Source of the DNA: Bdellovibrio sp. 22V
Lineage (GTDB): Bacteria; Bdellovibrionota; Bdellovibrionia; Bdellovibrionales; Bdellovibrionaceae
Assembly (NCBI RefSeq): GCF_030169785.1
Contig: NZ_CP125854.1
Span: 124,001-188,000 of the forward strand
Direction of reading: 5' to 3'
DNA length: 64,000 bases
The notes under the pieces were generated by a model, which saw nothing but the letters and a program-made list of their open reading frames with translations, ran no database searches and was not told where the DNA came from. Position numbers and translations under genes: made by a program. Below are positions 1-9,019 of the stretch, piece by piece. Positions within the stretch are counted from its first letter, which is position 1. Every line of letters begins with the position of its first letter.

Positions 1-529
1 GCTGAATCAGGCGTAGGGCCCATGGGCTTCTTTCCAGAGGCACGAGCGGAGCCCGGCCTTGTTTGAGCTTGCGCCAGCGGTCGACGGACCAAAGATCTCC
101 GCTGGGAGTAAAGAAAAGGAAGAACAAGAATATACGGAGAACAGAATCGGCGCTGTTCAGAATAAATCCGTTGCGATGATGGAAAGACACCAAGGTGATG
201 AAGGTAATCCCTATCGCCATTCGCGTGAAGGTTCCGGTGATAATCCCCAGTACGGCAATCAGGTTTACGAAAGCCAGTGTCACGGTCGTCTTATCGGTGA
301 GCGGAATGTAATCAAAAAGAGAAAAACGCAGCTGGTTTCCGTATTGTTGCGCGGTTTGCAGGGACACCATTCCCTCCGGCCCATATAGAACATCCAGATC
401 GCTATAGATCATAAACCAATTTAAGAGCATAAGCAGACCGATCCCGATCCTAAGAGCTGCCACGCTATGCACGGGTTGAGGTTTGAAAATAAAATCGTGA
501 ATATTTTTAATAGCGGTTGTTAGCTTCAT
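1..529 (-). CDS. HTTM-domain membrane protein (partial, runs off window)
   Basis: Open minus-strand frame from an ATG at 529 to the window edge without a stop, about 176 residues. Translation begins MKLTTAIKNIHDFIFKPQP and continues with hydrophobic segments and a YGPEGMVS-type stretch, then a basic segment after the third or fourth membrane helix. This looks like the N-terminal part of the HTTM family (horizontally transferred transmembrane, related to vitamin K-dependent gamma-carboxylase). The start overlaps the end of the upstream gene (stop at 507) by 23 bp, so the two are probably translated together. Family assignment is by recognition of the hydrophobic pattern and the neighbour. The catalytic part, if any, lies outside the window. 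Confidence 0.6.
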   Translation of the reverse strand, partial: MKLTTAIKNIHDFIFKPQPVHSVAALRIGIGLLMLLNWFMIYSDLDVLYGPEGMVSLQTAQQYGNQLRFSLFDYIPLTDKTTVTLAFVNLIAVLGIITGTFTRMAIGITFITLVSFHHRNGFILNSADSVLRIFLFFLFFTPSGDLWSVDRWRKLKQGRAPLVPLERSPWALRLIQ

Positions 530-1124
530 GTCTCACCTGTTGTGCTGTTGGAGTAAAGAAAAATACCGGCTCTGCTTTATAAGAAGAGCTGAGTCGGCCG
601 TGCGGAATAAAATTTGAATCCGTCGGCGGAGCAATTTGGCTGTGGAAGCGATTGAAGACGATATTCTTAACGACGCGCTTTTTCTCTTTTGCTTCCTTCA
701 AAGCTGTTTGTTTGAGAATGTATTTCGAAAGATCGAACCATACGAGTTCGTTTTGATTCGGCAGAAGTGTTTCCTGTCCCATTAAACGATAGCGGTCGGC
801 CACAAGAAGCTTGCGTAAACCCTCTGTGTTTCTTTGCCGCGGCATCTTCCATATATCGTGAGAGCCGTCGTCAAAGTAGATCACGGCTTCAATGTGTGCG
901 TTCGTGTTCATCGGATTTGGAGCAAACATACTCCAAGGTTGGTAGAGCATTCCAAAAGCCTGGTAACGCGCTATCAATTTTATATATTTGGTGCCGAGTG
1001 CACTGCGATCCGGAAGTCCATCGGCGACCATAATTCCGACGTTCGCGCTAAAGAAAAGAAAGATCACAATCTTTAGCATCGCCTCTTTGAATGGTTTCAT
1101 TCTTTTTATCAACATGTTTTTCAT
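507..1124 (-). CDS. HTTM-partner protein with WSMFAPNP motif
   Basis: 205 residues from an ATG at 1124 preceded by AAGGACGGGT. A longer start at 1175 has no ribosome binding site. One N-terminal hydrophobic segment (about residues 14-33) is followed by a soluble domain containing YQPWSMFAPNP. A W-S-M/L-F-A-P-N-P motif is typical of DUF5819-like proteins found next to, or fused to, HTTM proteins. The motif and the 23-bp overlap with the downstream HTTM gene support a two-protein membrane complex, although its substrate is unknown. The mature domain probably lies outside the cytoplasmic membrane. Confidence 0.6.
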   Translation of the reverse strand: MKNMLIKRMKPFKEAMLKIVIFLFFSANVGIMVADGLPDRSALGTKYIKLIARYQAFGMLYQPWSMFAPNPMNTNAHIEAVIYFDDGSHDIWKMPRQRNTEGLRKLLVADRYRLMGQETLLPNQNELVWFDLSKYILKQTALKEAKEKKRVVKNIVFNRFHSQIAPPTDSNFIPHGRLSSSYKAEPVFFFTPTAQQVRHEANNRY

Positions 1125-1446
1125 ACCCGTCCTTATGATAAACTTTGAGAAAACAAAAAATAGTTTCGCAAACATCTATCACGTCTGTTTCGACAAAGTC
1201 TGGTTATTGATTTGAAACATTGATGAAGTTTTCGCGCGGAGAAAAATCGCCAGCGCAACACTACTAAACAGAAAAGATATGAAAACTAAACAAAAAGGAT
1301 ATGTTTCGTTTTTAAGTAGAGCCGCGTTTGTTTAGTGCTATTAAATCAACGCAAGTAACAAAATTTTATCGTGCTAAAAAAATCCAGTCGTACAAAAGTT
1401 CTTTTCAATTTTTTAGCAACCGTAAAAAACAACAAAAGGAGAATGT
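1125..1446. promoter_or_regulatory. AT-rich divergent intergenic region with a 19-bp direct repeat
   Basis: 322 bp between the HTTM-partner gene (minus) and the NNG-repeat gene (plus). No gene is visible in it. It holds a tandem direct repeat, at 1263-1281 and 1285-1303. The copies match at 17 of 19 positions and start 22 bp apart, about two helical turns, so they would lie on the same face of the DNA. This suggests a binding site for a regulator of one or both genes. The ribosome binding site AAAGGAG for the repeat gene lies at its right end. I could not choose a convincing -35/-10 pair. Confidence 0.4.
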
Positions 1447-2544
<1,098 letters not shown>

Positions 2545-2562
2545 CGGTAGTAGCCTCTTCTT

Positions 2563-3552
2563 ATGGCTCAGTTTACAAAGAAAATTCAGAAAATCGGTGT
2601 CTATACAAGTGGGGGCGATGCGCCTGGAATGAACGCGGCGATTCGCGCCGTGGTTCGTGTCGGTATTGCGCAAAATCTTGAAGTTTACGGTATTCACAAT
2701 GGATACGTCGGCATGATGGAGAATAAAATTTTTCCTCTGCAACTTCGGGATATGGCCAACATCATTCAAAGAGGCGGAACTGTTCTAAAAACAGGACGCT
2801 CCACTGAGTTTATGAAACCCGAAGGTCGCGCAAAAGCCGCGCAGAATTTGCAAGCGGCGGGTTTGGATGCTCTTGTCTGCGTTGGCGGAGACGGCTCTTT
2901 CCGCGGCGCTCATGCTCTTTGGGAAGAACACCAGATTCCTATCGTCGGCGTTCCCGGCACGATTGATAACGACATTTATGGAAGTGATAAAACCATCGGC
3001 TTCGATACGGCAGTGAATACGGCTCTCGAAGCGATCGACCGTATTCGTGATACGGCGGCTTCGCATGATCGTCTTTTTATCGTTGAAGTCATGGGCAGAA
3101 ATTCCGGATTCATCGCTTCACACGTAGGCCTTGCTGGTGGCGCGGAAGAAATCTTTACTCCTGAAGGCAACACGACTGTTGAAAAAGCGCTGGATCGAAT
3201 CAAAGATGCCAAGGCTCGCGGAAAAACATCGAGTATTTTGATTACAGCAGAGGGGCAAAAGCCCGGACGCGCTTACGATCTTGCCGATGCTATTCGCAAA
3301 AAATCAGGATTGGATGCAAAGGTTTGTATTCTTGGGCACACTCAGCGTGGTGGCGCACCGACGGCGGCGGATCGCATTCTTGCCAGCCGTATGGGAGCTG
3401 CTGCGGTGGATTCTCTGCTCAAAGGCTATTGTGATGTCATGATCGGCACCGAAGGAGAGCGCCTCGTGCAAGTGCCTCTAGATCTCGTGACGAAGCATGA
3501 AAAAAAATCTCAACTCGATTTGATCTCTCTCGCGAATATTTTAGCGATGTAG
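2563..3552 (+). CDS. pfkA: 6-phosphofructokinase, ATP-dependent
   Basis: 329 residues, close to the usual 320 for bacterial PfkA. It phosphorylates fructose 6-phosphate to fructose 1,6-bisphosphate, the committed step of glycolysis, in the cytoplasm. Visible motifs are SGGDAPGMNA (residues 16-25), GGDGS (108-112), PGTIDND (131-137, with the catalytic Asp) and MGRNSG (177-182). Gly in GGDGS and in PGTIDND, rather than Asp and Lys, points to ATP and not pyrophosphate as donor. The start ATG has no clear Shine-Dalgarno sequence and lies 18 bp after the NNG-repeat gene, so translation may depend on readthrough or a leaderless message. Confidence 0.95.
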   Translation: MAQFTKKIQKIGVYTSGGDAPGMNAAIRAVVRVGIAQNLEVYGIHNGYVGMMENKIFPLQLRDMANIIQRGGTVLKTGRSTEFMKPEGRAKAAQNLQAAGLDALVCVGGDGSFRGAHALWEEHQIPIVGVPGTIDNDIYGSDKTIGFDTAVNTALEAIDRIRDTAASHDRLFIVEVMGRNSGFIASHVGLAGGAEEIFTPEGNTTVEKALDRIKDAKARGKTSSILITAEGQKPGRAYDLADAIRKKSGLDAKVCILGHTQRGGAPTAADRILASRMGAAAVDSLLKGYCDVMIGTEGERLVQVPLDLVTKHEKKSQLDLISLANILAM

Positions 3553-3567
3553 AAGGTGCGTTTTGTC

Positions 3568-3596
3568 TTGACCTCGGATTTAGATACTTGAATTCT
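3568..3596 (+). promoter_or_regulatory. Possible promoter for the liv operon
   Basis: TTGACC (3568-3573) and AATTCT (3591-3596) are 17 bp apart, 40 bp before the start of livJ. The -35 matches consensus at five of six positions, the -10 at only three, so this is a weak prediction. Confidence 0.3.
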
Positions 3597-3635
3597 AGAT
3601 GTATTCCCATTCATGTATTTAGAAACGAGGTCCCG

Positions 3636-4757
3636 ATGAAACGCTTGCTCTTAGCTCTTGTTTTAGTTTTACCCCTACTTACAAGCTGTACAAAAAAAGA
3701 AAATGAAATCGTTATTGGTGAATACGATTCACTGACAGGCAGCGATGCTACTTTTGGTTTGAGTACAAACAAAGGCGTTCGCTTGGCCATAGATGAGATC
3801 AATGCGGCAGGCGGAGTCAAAGGCAAGAAGATCACAGTCATCACTTTGGATGACCAAGGAAAAAATGAGGAAGCGGCTTCCGCGACGACTCGTTTGATCA
3901 CACAGAATAATGTCGTAGCGATTTTGGGTGGTGTTGCCAGCGGTCGCTCCAAAGCGGCAGCTCCTATCGCTCAATCTCACAAAGTTCCTTTTGTTTCTCC
4001 GGCATCGACAAACCCTGATGTCACCAAAATCGGAGATTACGTTTTCCGCGTGTGCTTCATCGATCCATTCCAAGGTTTGGTGATGGCGAAATTCGCTTCA
4101 GAGAATTTGAAACTTAAAAAAGTCGCTATTCTTCGTGACGTAAAAAATGATTACAGCGTGGGCTTGGCAGACGTTTTCAATGAAGAATTTAAAAAGCGCG
4201 GCGGTGAAATCGTTGCGGATCTGAGCTATCAAGCGGGCGATATTGATTTCAAAGCGCAATTGACGCAAATCCGCTCTAAAAATCCAGACGGTATTTACGT
4301 GCCTGGTTATTACACCGAAGTCGGTCTGATTGCCCAACAGGCGCGCCAATTGGGTCTTAAAGTTCCAATGATGGGCGGCGACGGCTGGGATAGTGACAAG
4401 CTTTACGAAATCGGCAAAGACGCTATCAACGGCAACTATTATTCGAATCATTACACCACGGAGTCCACAGATCCTGTCGTGACTGAGTTCATCAAAAAAT
4501 TCAAAGCGAAATACAATGAAACTCCGGATGCCTTGGCGGCTTTAGGTTACGATGCCGCGAAAATCTTGGTGGCAGCGATTGAGCGCGCTCCTGACTTGTC
4601 AGGCAAAGCAATTCGTGATGAACTAGCTAAGACGAAAGATTTTGCCGGAGTGACTGGCAAAATTTCTTTGAATGAAAATCGCGATGCTGTGAAAAGCGCC
4701 GTGATCATTCAAGTGGATAAAAACAACCGTAAATTTGTCACAACGGTGAACCCTTAA
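3636..4757 (+). CDS. livJ: Branched-chain amino acid ABC transporter, substrate-binding lipoprotein
   Basis: 373 residues from the ATG at 3636, chosen because it follows CGAGG at good spacing and begins a lipoprotein signal (MKRLLLAL, lipobox LTSC with Cys18). An upstream start at 3588 would bury this signal. The mature part is a type I periplasmic binding protein: the opening IVIGEYDSLTG, the GGV(A)SGRS segment and the PFVSPAST region are typical of LivJ/LivK-like (Leu/Ile/Val or related amino-acid) receptors. It would be anchored at the cell envelope and deliver ligand to the LivHM channel encoded next. The exact amino-acid specificity cannot be read from sequence. Confidence 0.9.
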   Translation: MKRLLLALVLVLPLLTSCTKKENEIVIGEYDSLTGSDATFGLSTNKGVRLAIDEINAAGGVKGKKITVITLDDQGKNEEAASATTRLITQNNVVAILGGVASGRSKAAAPIAQSHKVPFVSPASTNPDVTKIGDYVFRVCFIDPFQGLVMAKFASENLKLKKVAILRDVKNDYSVGLADVFNEEFKKRGGEIVADLSYQAGDIDFKAQLTQIRSKNPDGIYVPGYYTEVGLIAQQARQLGLKVPMMGGDGWDSDKLYEIGKDAINGNYYSNHYTTESTDPVVTEFIKKFKAKYNETPDALAALGYDAAKILVAAIERAPDLSGKAIRDELAKTKDFAGVTGKISLNENRDAVKSAVIIQVDKNNRKFVTTVNP

Positions 4758-4765
4758 GGACGTGC

Positions 4766-5668
4766 ATGCAGGATTTCATTCAGCATATAATCAACGGCAT
4801 CAGTCTTGGCTCTATCTACGCACTGATCGCCCTTGGTTACACGATGGTGTATGGAATCCTGAAAATGATCAACTTCGCCCACTCTGATGTTTATATGGTG
4901 GGCGCTTTTGCCGCCTACTATGTCGCCCGCTTCTTTGGCATCGAAGCCAACCCCGGCCTTCCGACTCTGATCACTCTTCTTGTCGCTTCCATGGTGGTCT
5001 GCAGTCTTTTGGGACTTGCGATCGAGCGTTTGGCGTATCGTCCTCTGCGTTCTTCTCCTAAACTCAATATTCTTATTACGGCGATCGGTGTCAGTCTTTT
5101 CCTCGAGTACGGTGGCCAAGTGGTATTCGGCGCCGACCCGAAGGTATTCCCTGAGGTGATGAAGGACTTTGTTCTTTTCAACATCGGCTCTGTCGAACTG
5201 AAATCTTTTGACGTCACTGTTTTGGTGGTCAGCTTGATCGCGATGCTGGGCTTGCAGTTTCTTATTCACAAAACCAAAATCGGCAAAGCCATGCGCGCCG
5301 TAAGCAGCAATGCTTCTGTAGCAAGTCTTCTTGGAATGAATCCCGATCGCATTATTGCTTTTACGTTTATCGTTGGCTCTGCGCTCGCAGGTGTCGGCAG
5401 CGTGCTTGTCGGAATGAAGTATCCAAAAATCGATCCTTTGATGGGAATGATGATTGGCCTTAAAGCTTTCGTTGCGGCGGTGCTTGGTGGTATCGGCAAC
5501 GTCGGCGGCGCTGTTCTTGGCGCTCTTATCATGGGCCTTTCTGAAGAGATGGTCGTCGCGTATATTTCAAGTACGTACCGCGACGCTTTGGCATTCGGTA
5601 TTCTTATTGTTATTTTGATTTTTAAACCCGCAGGCCTCTTGGGCAAATACACAGTGGAGAAGGTGTGA
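4766..5668 (+). CDS. livH: Branched-chain amino acid ABC transporter permease LivH
   Basis: 300 residues, very hydrophobic, with about eight membrane helices. The N-terminal ISLGSIYALIALGYTMVYG and C-terminal KPAGLLGKY segments are characteristic of LivH. It pairs with LivM to form the transmembrane channel. Its ATG follows AAGGACGTGC, and that ribosome binding site overlaps the stop of livJ. Its stop overlaps the start of livM by one base. Confidence 0.93.
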   Translation: MQDFIQHIINGISLGSIYALIALGYTMVYGILKMINFAHSDVYMVGAFAAYYVARFFGIEANPGLPTLITLLVASMVVCSLLGLAIERLAYRPLRSSPKLNILITAIGVSLFLEYGGQVVFGADPKVFPEVMKDFVLFNIGSVELKSFDVTVLVVSLIAMLGLQFLIHKTKIGKAMRAVSSNASVASLLGMNPDRIIAFTFIVGSALAGVGSVLVGMKYPKIDPLMGMMIGLKAFVAAVLGGIGNVGGAVLGALIMGLSEEMVVAYISSTYRDALAFGILIVILIFKPAGLLGKYTVEKV

Positions 5669-6639
5669 TGAAGTTTCTCAAAATGCCTCTTCTTGCATTA
5701 GCAGGTCTTTCCGTTTTAGGTCTTATCTTTGATTTCGGCTTTAACGCTTATATTCAACTGACTTTGCTCTTCGTTCTGGTGAACTGCCTGATGTCGATGA
5801 GCTTAAATTTGGTCAATGGCTACACGGGGCAGTTTTCCTTGGGCCACGCGGGCTTCATGGCTATTGGAGCTTACTTCTCCGCTTACGCCAACACCCATTG
5901 GGATATTCTTCCGCCGTCTTTGCAATACATTGAATTTTTCGTTTGGGCAGCGGGAGCCGGTCTTACTGCCGCAGCAGCAGGATTCCTTGTCGGTCTGCCT
6001 TCCCTTCGTTTAAAGGGTGACTATCTTGCGATTGTGACGTTGGGTTTTGGTGAAATTATTCGTGTTGCCCTTTTGAACATGGATTTCCTTGGTGGACCGC
6101 GCGGCTACTCTGGTATTCCAGGATTTGGTTCCTTCCTATTCTCGTTCATCTTCGCTTCTTTGTGGGGCGTGATCTGCTTCTTCACGATCTGGCGCGTGAT
6201 GCACTCGACATACGGTCGCGGCTTTTTGTCGGTGCGTGAAGATGAAATCGCTGCAGAGGCCATGGGTATTAACACAACAAAAATGAAAGTACGCGCCTTT
6301 GTTCTTTCCAGTTTCTTTGCAGGCGTTGCTGGCGCTTTGTTCGCACACTTCACGAACTTCATCAATCCGTCTTCTTTCACGTTCTTGCAAAGTGTGAATG
6401 CCGTCATCATGGTGGTCTTAGGCGGCATGGGTTCTATGACGGGCTCTATCGTCGCCGCATTTCTGATTACTGCGTTGCCGGAAGTTTTACGCCCCCTGCA
6501 GGATTTGACAGGCGTCGACTTGCGCATGGTGATTTATTCATTGGCTTTGATTCTTGTGATGATCTTGCGTCCTAAAGGCCTTTTCGGAGATCTTGAACTC
6601 ACTGATGTTTGGAGAAAATATGTCCGACGTTCTGCTTGA
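5668..6639 (+). CDS. livM: Branched-chain amino acid ABC transporter permease LivM
   Basis: 323 residues with many membrane helices. The segments SLNLVNGYTGQFSLGHAGF and GDYLAIVTLGFGEI are LivM hallmarks, and the C-terminus carries RPKGLFGD. The ATG at 5668 overlaps the livH stop (TGATG). A GTG three bases earlier is possible but less likely. The 3' end overlaps livG by 20 bp, so the operon is translationally coupled. Confidence 0.93.
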   Translation: MKFLKMPLLALAGLSVLGLIFDFGFNAYIQLTLLFVLVNCLMSMSLNLVNGYTGQFSLGHAGFMAIGAYFSAYANTHWDILPPSLQYIEFFVWAAGAGLTAAAAGFLVGLPSLRLKGDYLAIVTLGFGEIIRVALLNMDFLGGPRGYSGIPGFGSFLFSFIFASLWGVICFFTIWRVMHSTYGRGFLSVREDEIAAEAMGINTTKMKVRAFVLSSFFAGVAGALFAHFTNFINPSSFTFLQSVNAVIMVVLGGMGSMTGSIVAAFLITALPEVLRPLQDLTGVDLRMVIYSLALILVMILRPKGLFGDLELTDVWRKYVRRSA

Positions 6640-7396
6640 GGCACACAAGATCACCATGCAGTTCGGCGGCCTTAAAGCCGTCGATTCTTTGCAATTCCAG
6701 ATCAAAAAAGGTCAGCTTGCCGGTTTGATCGGACCGAATGGTGCCGGCAAGACCACGGTTTTTAATATGCTCACGGGCGTCTATCAACCCACTTCAGGCG
6801 AAGTGCTGTTGGAAGGAAAGTCTTTGAAAGGTTTAAAACCTTACGAGATTTCTCACCGTGGTGTGACTCGCACATTTCAAAACATTCGTCTTTTTAAGGG
6901 TCTCACCGTTTTAGACAACGTTCTTGTCGGCAGCCACCAGCACGTTCGTTACGGATTGTTCGATACGCTTTTGCAAAACTCCCGCTTCAAAAAAACCGAA
7001 ATCGAGTTGCAGGATAAAGCAATGTCCTTGCTTAAGATTTTCCACTTGGACGAGAAAGCACACAAACCCGCAGGCGCCTTACCCTATGGTGAACAACGCA
7101 AACTTGAAATTATTCGCGCCCTCGCAACAGACCCTAAGATTATCCTGCTTGATGAACCCGCTGCCGGAATGAACCATTCGGAGACCCATCATTTGATGGA
7201 AACCATCGCGAAAATCCGTCAGCAGTTCAACCTCACGGTCTTGTTAATCGAACACGATATGAAACTGGTCATGGGTATCTGTGAAAACATCATCGTGCTT
7301 GATCACGGCGTAAAGATCGAAGAAGGCGCGCCGGCAAAAGTCCAAAGCTCACAGAAAGTTATCGAAGCTTATCTTGGCGTGGAGGAAGCAGAATGA
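6620..7396 (+). CDS. livG: Branched-chain amino acid ABC transporter ATP-binding protein LivG
   Basis: 258 residues. The ATG at 6620 follows GGAGAAAAT; an upstream start at 6593 would extend further into livM. Walker A GPNGAGKT lies at residues 38-45, the LivG-type signature is PYGEQRKLEI rather than LSGGQ, and Walker B ends ILLDEPAAGM. It is one of the two nucleotide-binding subunits that power import through LivHM. Its stop overlaps livF by 4 bp. Confidence 0.94.
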   Translation: MSDVLLEAHKITMQFGGLKAVDSLQFQIKKGQLAGLIGPNGAGKTTVFNMLTGVYQPTSGEVLLEGKSLKGLKPYEISHRGVTRTFQNIRLFKGLTVLDNVLVGSHQHVRYGLFDTLLQNSRFKKTEIELQDKAMSLLKIFHLDEKAHKPAGALPYGEQRKLEIIRALATDPKIILLDEPAAGMNHSETHHLMETIAKIRQQFNLTVLLIEHDMKLVMGICENIIVLDHGVKIEEGAPAKVQSSQKVIEAYLGVEEAE

Positions 7397-8109
7397 GTTC
7401 TCCTCTTTTAACCGTTGAAAATCTGGAAGTTCGCTACGGTTCCATTCAAGCTTTGAAAGGCATCAGCTTTAACGTACATCAGGGCGAAATCGTTTCTTTG
7501 ATCGGCGCTAACGGTGCGGGAAAAACAACCACTCTGCGCGCGATATCGGGCCTTGTTCCGTGTGCCTCGGGACAAATCTCTTTTGGCGAGCACAATCTGC
7601 TAACGGTCCCTGTGCATAAACGTGTTGGACTGGGACTGGCGCAGTCCCCGGAAGGTCGCGGCGTTTTTCCTCAGATGAGCGTTTTAGAAAATTTGGAATT
7701 AGGTGCCTATTCGCGCAAGGATAAAGCGGGCATTAAGGCGGATCTGGAAATGTGCTTCACATTGTTTCCGCGCATGAAAGAACGTGTTTCGCAAATGGCG
7801 GGAACTCTTTCAGGCGGAGAACAGCAAATGCTCGCGATCTGTCGCGCTTTGATGTGTCATCCGAAAATGCTTTTGTTAGACGAGCCTTCGTTAGGCCTGG
7901 CTCCGTTGATCGTCGCGCAGATTTTTGAAATTGTAAAAAAACTGAATCAAGAGGGTATGACTATTCTTTTGGTGGAGCAAAATGCCCGAATGGCGCTGAA
8001 GATTTCACACCGAGCCTACGTTTTAGAAACCGGCCGTATCGTGATGCAAGATTCGGCCCAGAATCTTTTGAATAACGACGAAGTTCGCAAATCCTATCTG
8101 GGCGTTTAA
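7393..8109 (+). CDS. livF: Branched-chain amino acid ABC transporter ATP-binding protein LivF
   Basis: 238 residues with Walker A GANGAGKT (38-45), signature LSGGEQQM and Walker B LLLDEPSLGLAP. It is the second nucleotide-binding subunit of the Liv importer and the last gene of the operon. The start is an ATGA overlap with livG, preceded by GGAGG. Its stop is only 2 bp from the stop of the convergent DUF5985-like gene, and no hairpin terminator is visible between them. Confidence 0.94.
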   Translation: MSSPLLTVENLEVRYGSIQALKGISFNVHQGEIVSLIGANGAGKTTTLRAISGLVPCASGQISFGEHNLLTVPVHKRVGLGLAQSPEGRGVFPQMSVLENLELGAYSRKDKAGIKADLEMCFTLFPRMKERVSQMAGTLSGGEQQMLAICRALMCHPKMLLLDEPSLGLAPLIVAQIFEIVKKLNQEGMTILLVEQNARMALKISHRAYVLETGRIVMQDSAQNLLNNDEVRKSYLGV

Positions 8110-8111
8110 AT

Positions 8112-8378
8112 CTACGCCCGGTTTTTATCGACGACGGCTCCCAAGATCAATAAGAAGGCAAACAAACGAATCACGAAAATATACGTGTGCACTTCGTTTT
8201 GAATTTGAATAAATAAAAAGAACCATCTTTCAATCGCGAGTAAAAAGAAAGCTGCTGCGAAAATCGCAAAAAAACGATCTCGGGTTTTTCGCCAGAACTT
8301 CAAAAAGAACAGACCGGCGATCACCGAAGCCATCATCACCGCACCGTAAACGAAATTGTTTAGATCGACTTTATCCAT
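8112..8378 (-). CDS. Small membrane protein, DUF5985-like (1)
   Basis: 88 residues with three predicted membrane segments (about 10-27, 36-57, 66-83). The pattern FVYG(A)VMMASVIAGLFFLKFWRKT followed by RFFA.F is that of DUF5985, a family of small membrane proteins of unknown role. It is the last gene of the cluster headed by the poly-HAMP kinase and follows a second protein of the same type by 1 bp. A signalling-related membrane role is inferred from context only. Confidence 0.6.
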   Translation of the reverse strand: MDKVDLNNFVYGAVMMASVIAGLFFLKFWRKTRDRFFAIFAAAFFLLAIERWFFLFIQIQNEVHTYIFVIRLFAFLLILGAVVDKNRA

Positions 8379-8379
8379 A

Positions 8380-8637
8380 TTACACCGTATCCCAAATCAA
8401 ACCGTAAAGAAGAACAAACATAGCAATCAAAGACGAGAACGCCCGCACGGTCGTCAGGTCATAGTTAGGTCCCAGGCTGAAATCGATGGACAGAAGAATA
8501 TTGTTTACGGCGATGCCGACGAAGCACAGACTGCTCCACAGAAGAAGTCGGGTTCGATTCGATCTATAGGCGCGCAACAGAACGATGGCGACCCCAAGAC
8601 TCATCAGCGAACAAAGCATATAGACAAAATAAACCAT
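8380..8637 (-). CDS. Small membrane protein, DUF5985-like (2)
   Basis: 85 residues from an ATG at 8637 preceded by AAGGA. A longer frame to 8841 overlaps the upstream gene and lacks a ribosome binding site. There are three hydrophobic segments, and a FVY...MSLGVAIVLLRAYR.N opening parallels the neighbouring 88-residue protein. The two are probably diverged paralogues that may act as a pair. Function unknown. Confidence 0.6.
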   Translation of the reverse strand: MVYFVYMLCSLMSLGVAIVLLRAYRSNRTRLLLWSSLCFVGIAVNNILLSIDFSLGPNYDLTTVRAFSSLIAMFVLLYGLIWDTV

Positions 8638-8641
8638 TCTG

Positions 8642-9019
8642 CTAATCCTTCTTAATTTTAAACGCGTTCGCAAAATCGCGAATGCTATCCATGGGTTGAG
8701 CGTAAATACTATTAATGAGACTCGAGCGGCGATTATTGTAAAGAAACTCAAGCTCCGAGAGCATTTTGTTGTCTTCAGGATTTTCCGTGAGGCGAAAACT
8801 TCCCTGGCGATCGCCGGGTATAACAAGTTTCGAATCGACAAGCTCTCCCAGTTGAAGAGAAGCGTAAGAATTGTTTGTGCGCATTTCTCCGCTCAGCTCT
8901 TCTGCAGTCCAAGAACGTTGCGGATTACGTTTCATCAAAAGAAGAAGTTCTAGCAGAGAGACAGAAGAAATATATTTTTTAATAAATTCCCGCACCTCAA
9001 AAGGGATTTCATTCAGCAC
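8642..9019 (-). CDS. Small winged-helix-like protein of a kinase cluster
   Basis: 125 residues from a GTG at 9019 preceded by AAGGAGG, overlapping the upstream hybrid kinase by 11 bp. A longer ATG start at 9070 would overlap that gene by 62 bp. Residues about 20-95 (a helix ending LLLLMKRNP, then RSWTAEELSGEM, then QLGELVDSKLV, then a beta hairpin before FRLTEN) fit a winged helix-turn-helix. The rest looks helical. It has no receiver domain and may be a transcription factor or an adaptor for the kinases. The family is not identified. Confidence 0.6.
   Translation of the reverse strand: MLNEIPFEVREFIKKYISSVSLLELLLLMKRNPQRSWTAEELSGEMRTNNSYASLQLGELVDSKLVIPGDRQGSFRLTENPEDNKMLSELEFLYNNRRSSLINSIYAQPMDSIRDFANAFKIKKD

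Noticed and set aside
59-388. 109-residue plus-strand frame
   Set aside because: It lies opposite the open HTTM frame, is hydrophilic and low in domain signals, and is best explained as a shadow.
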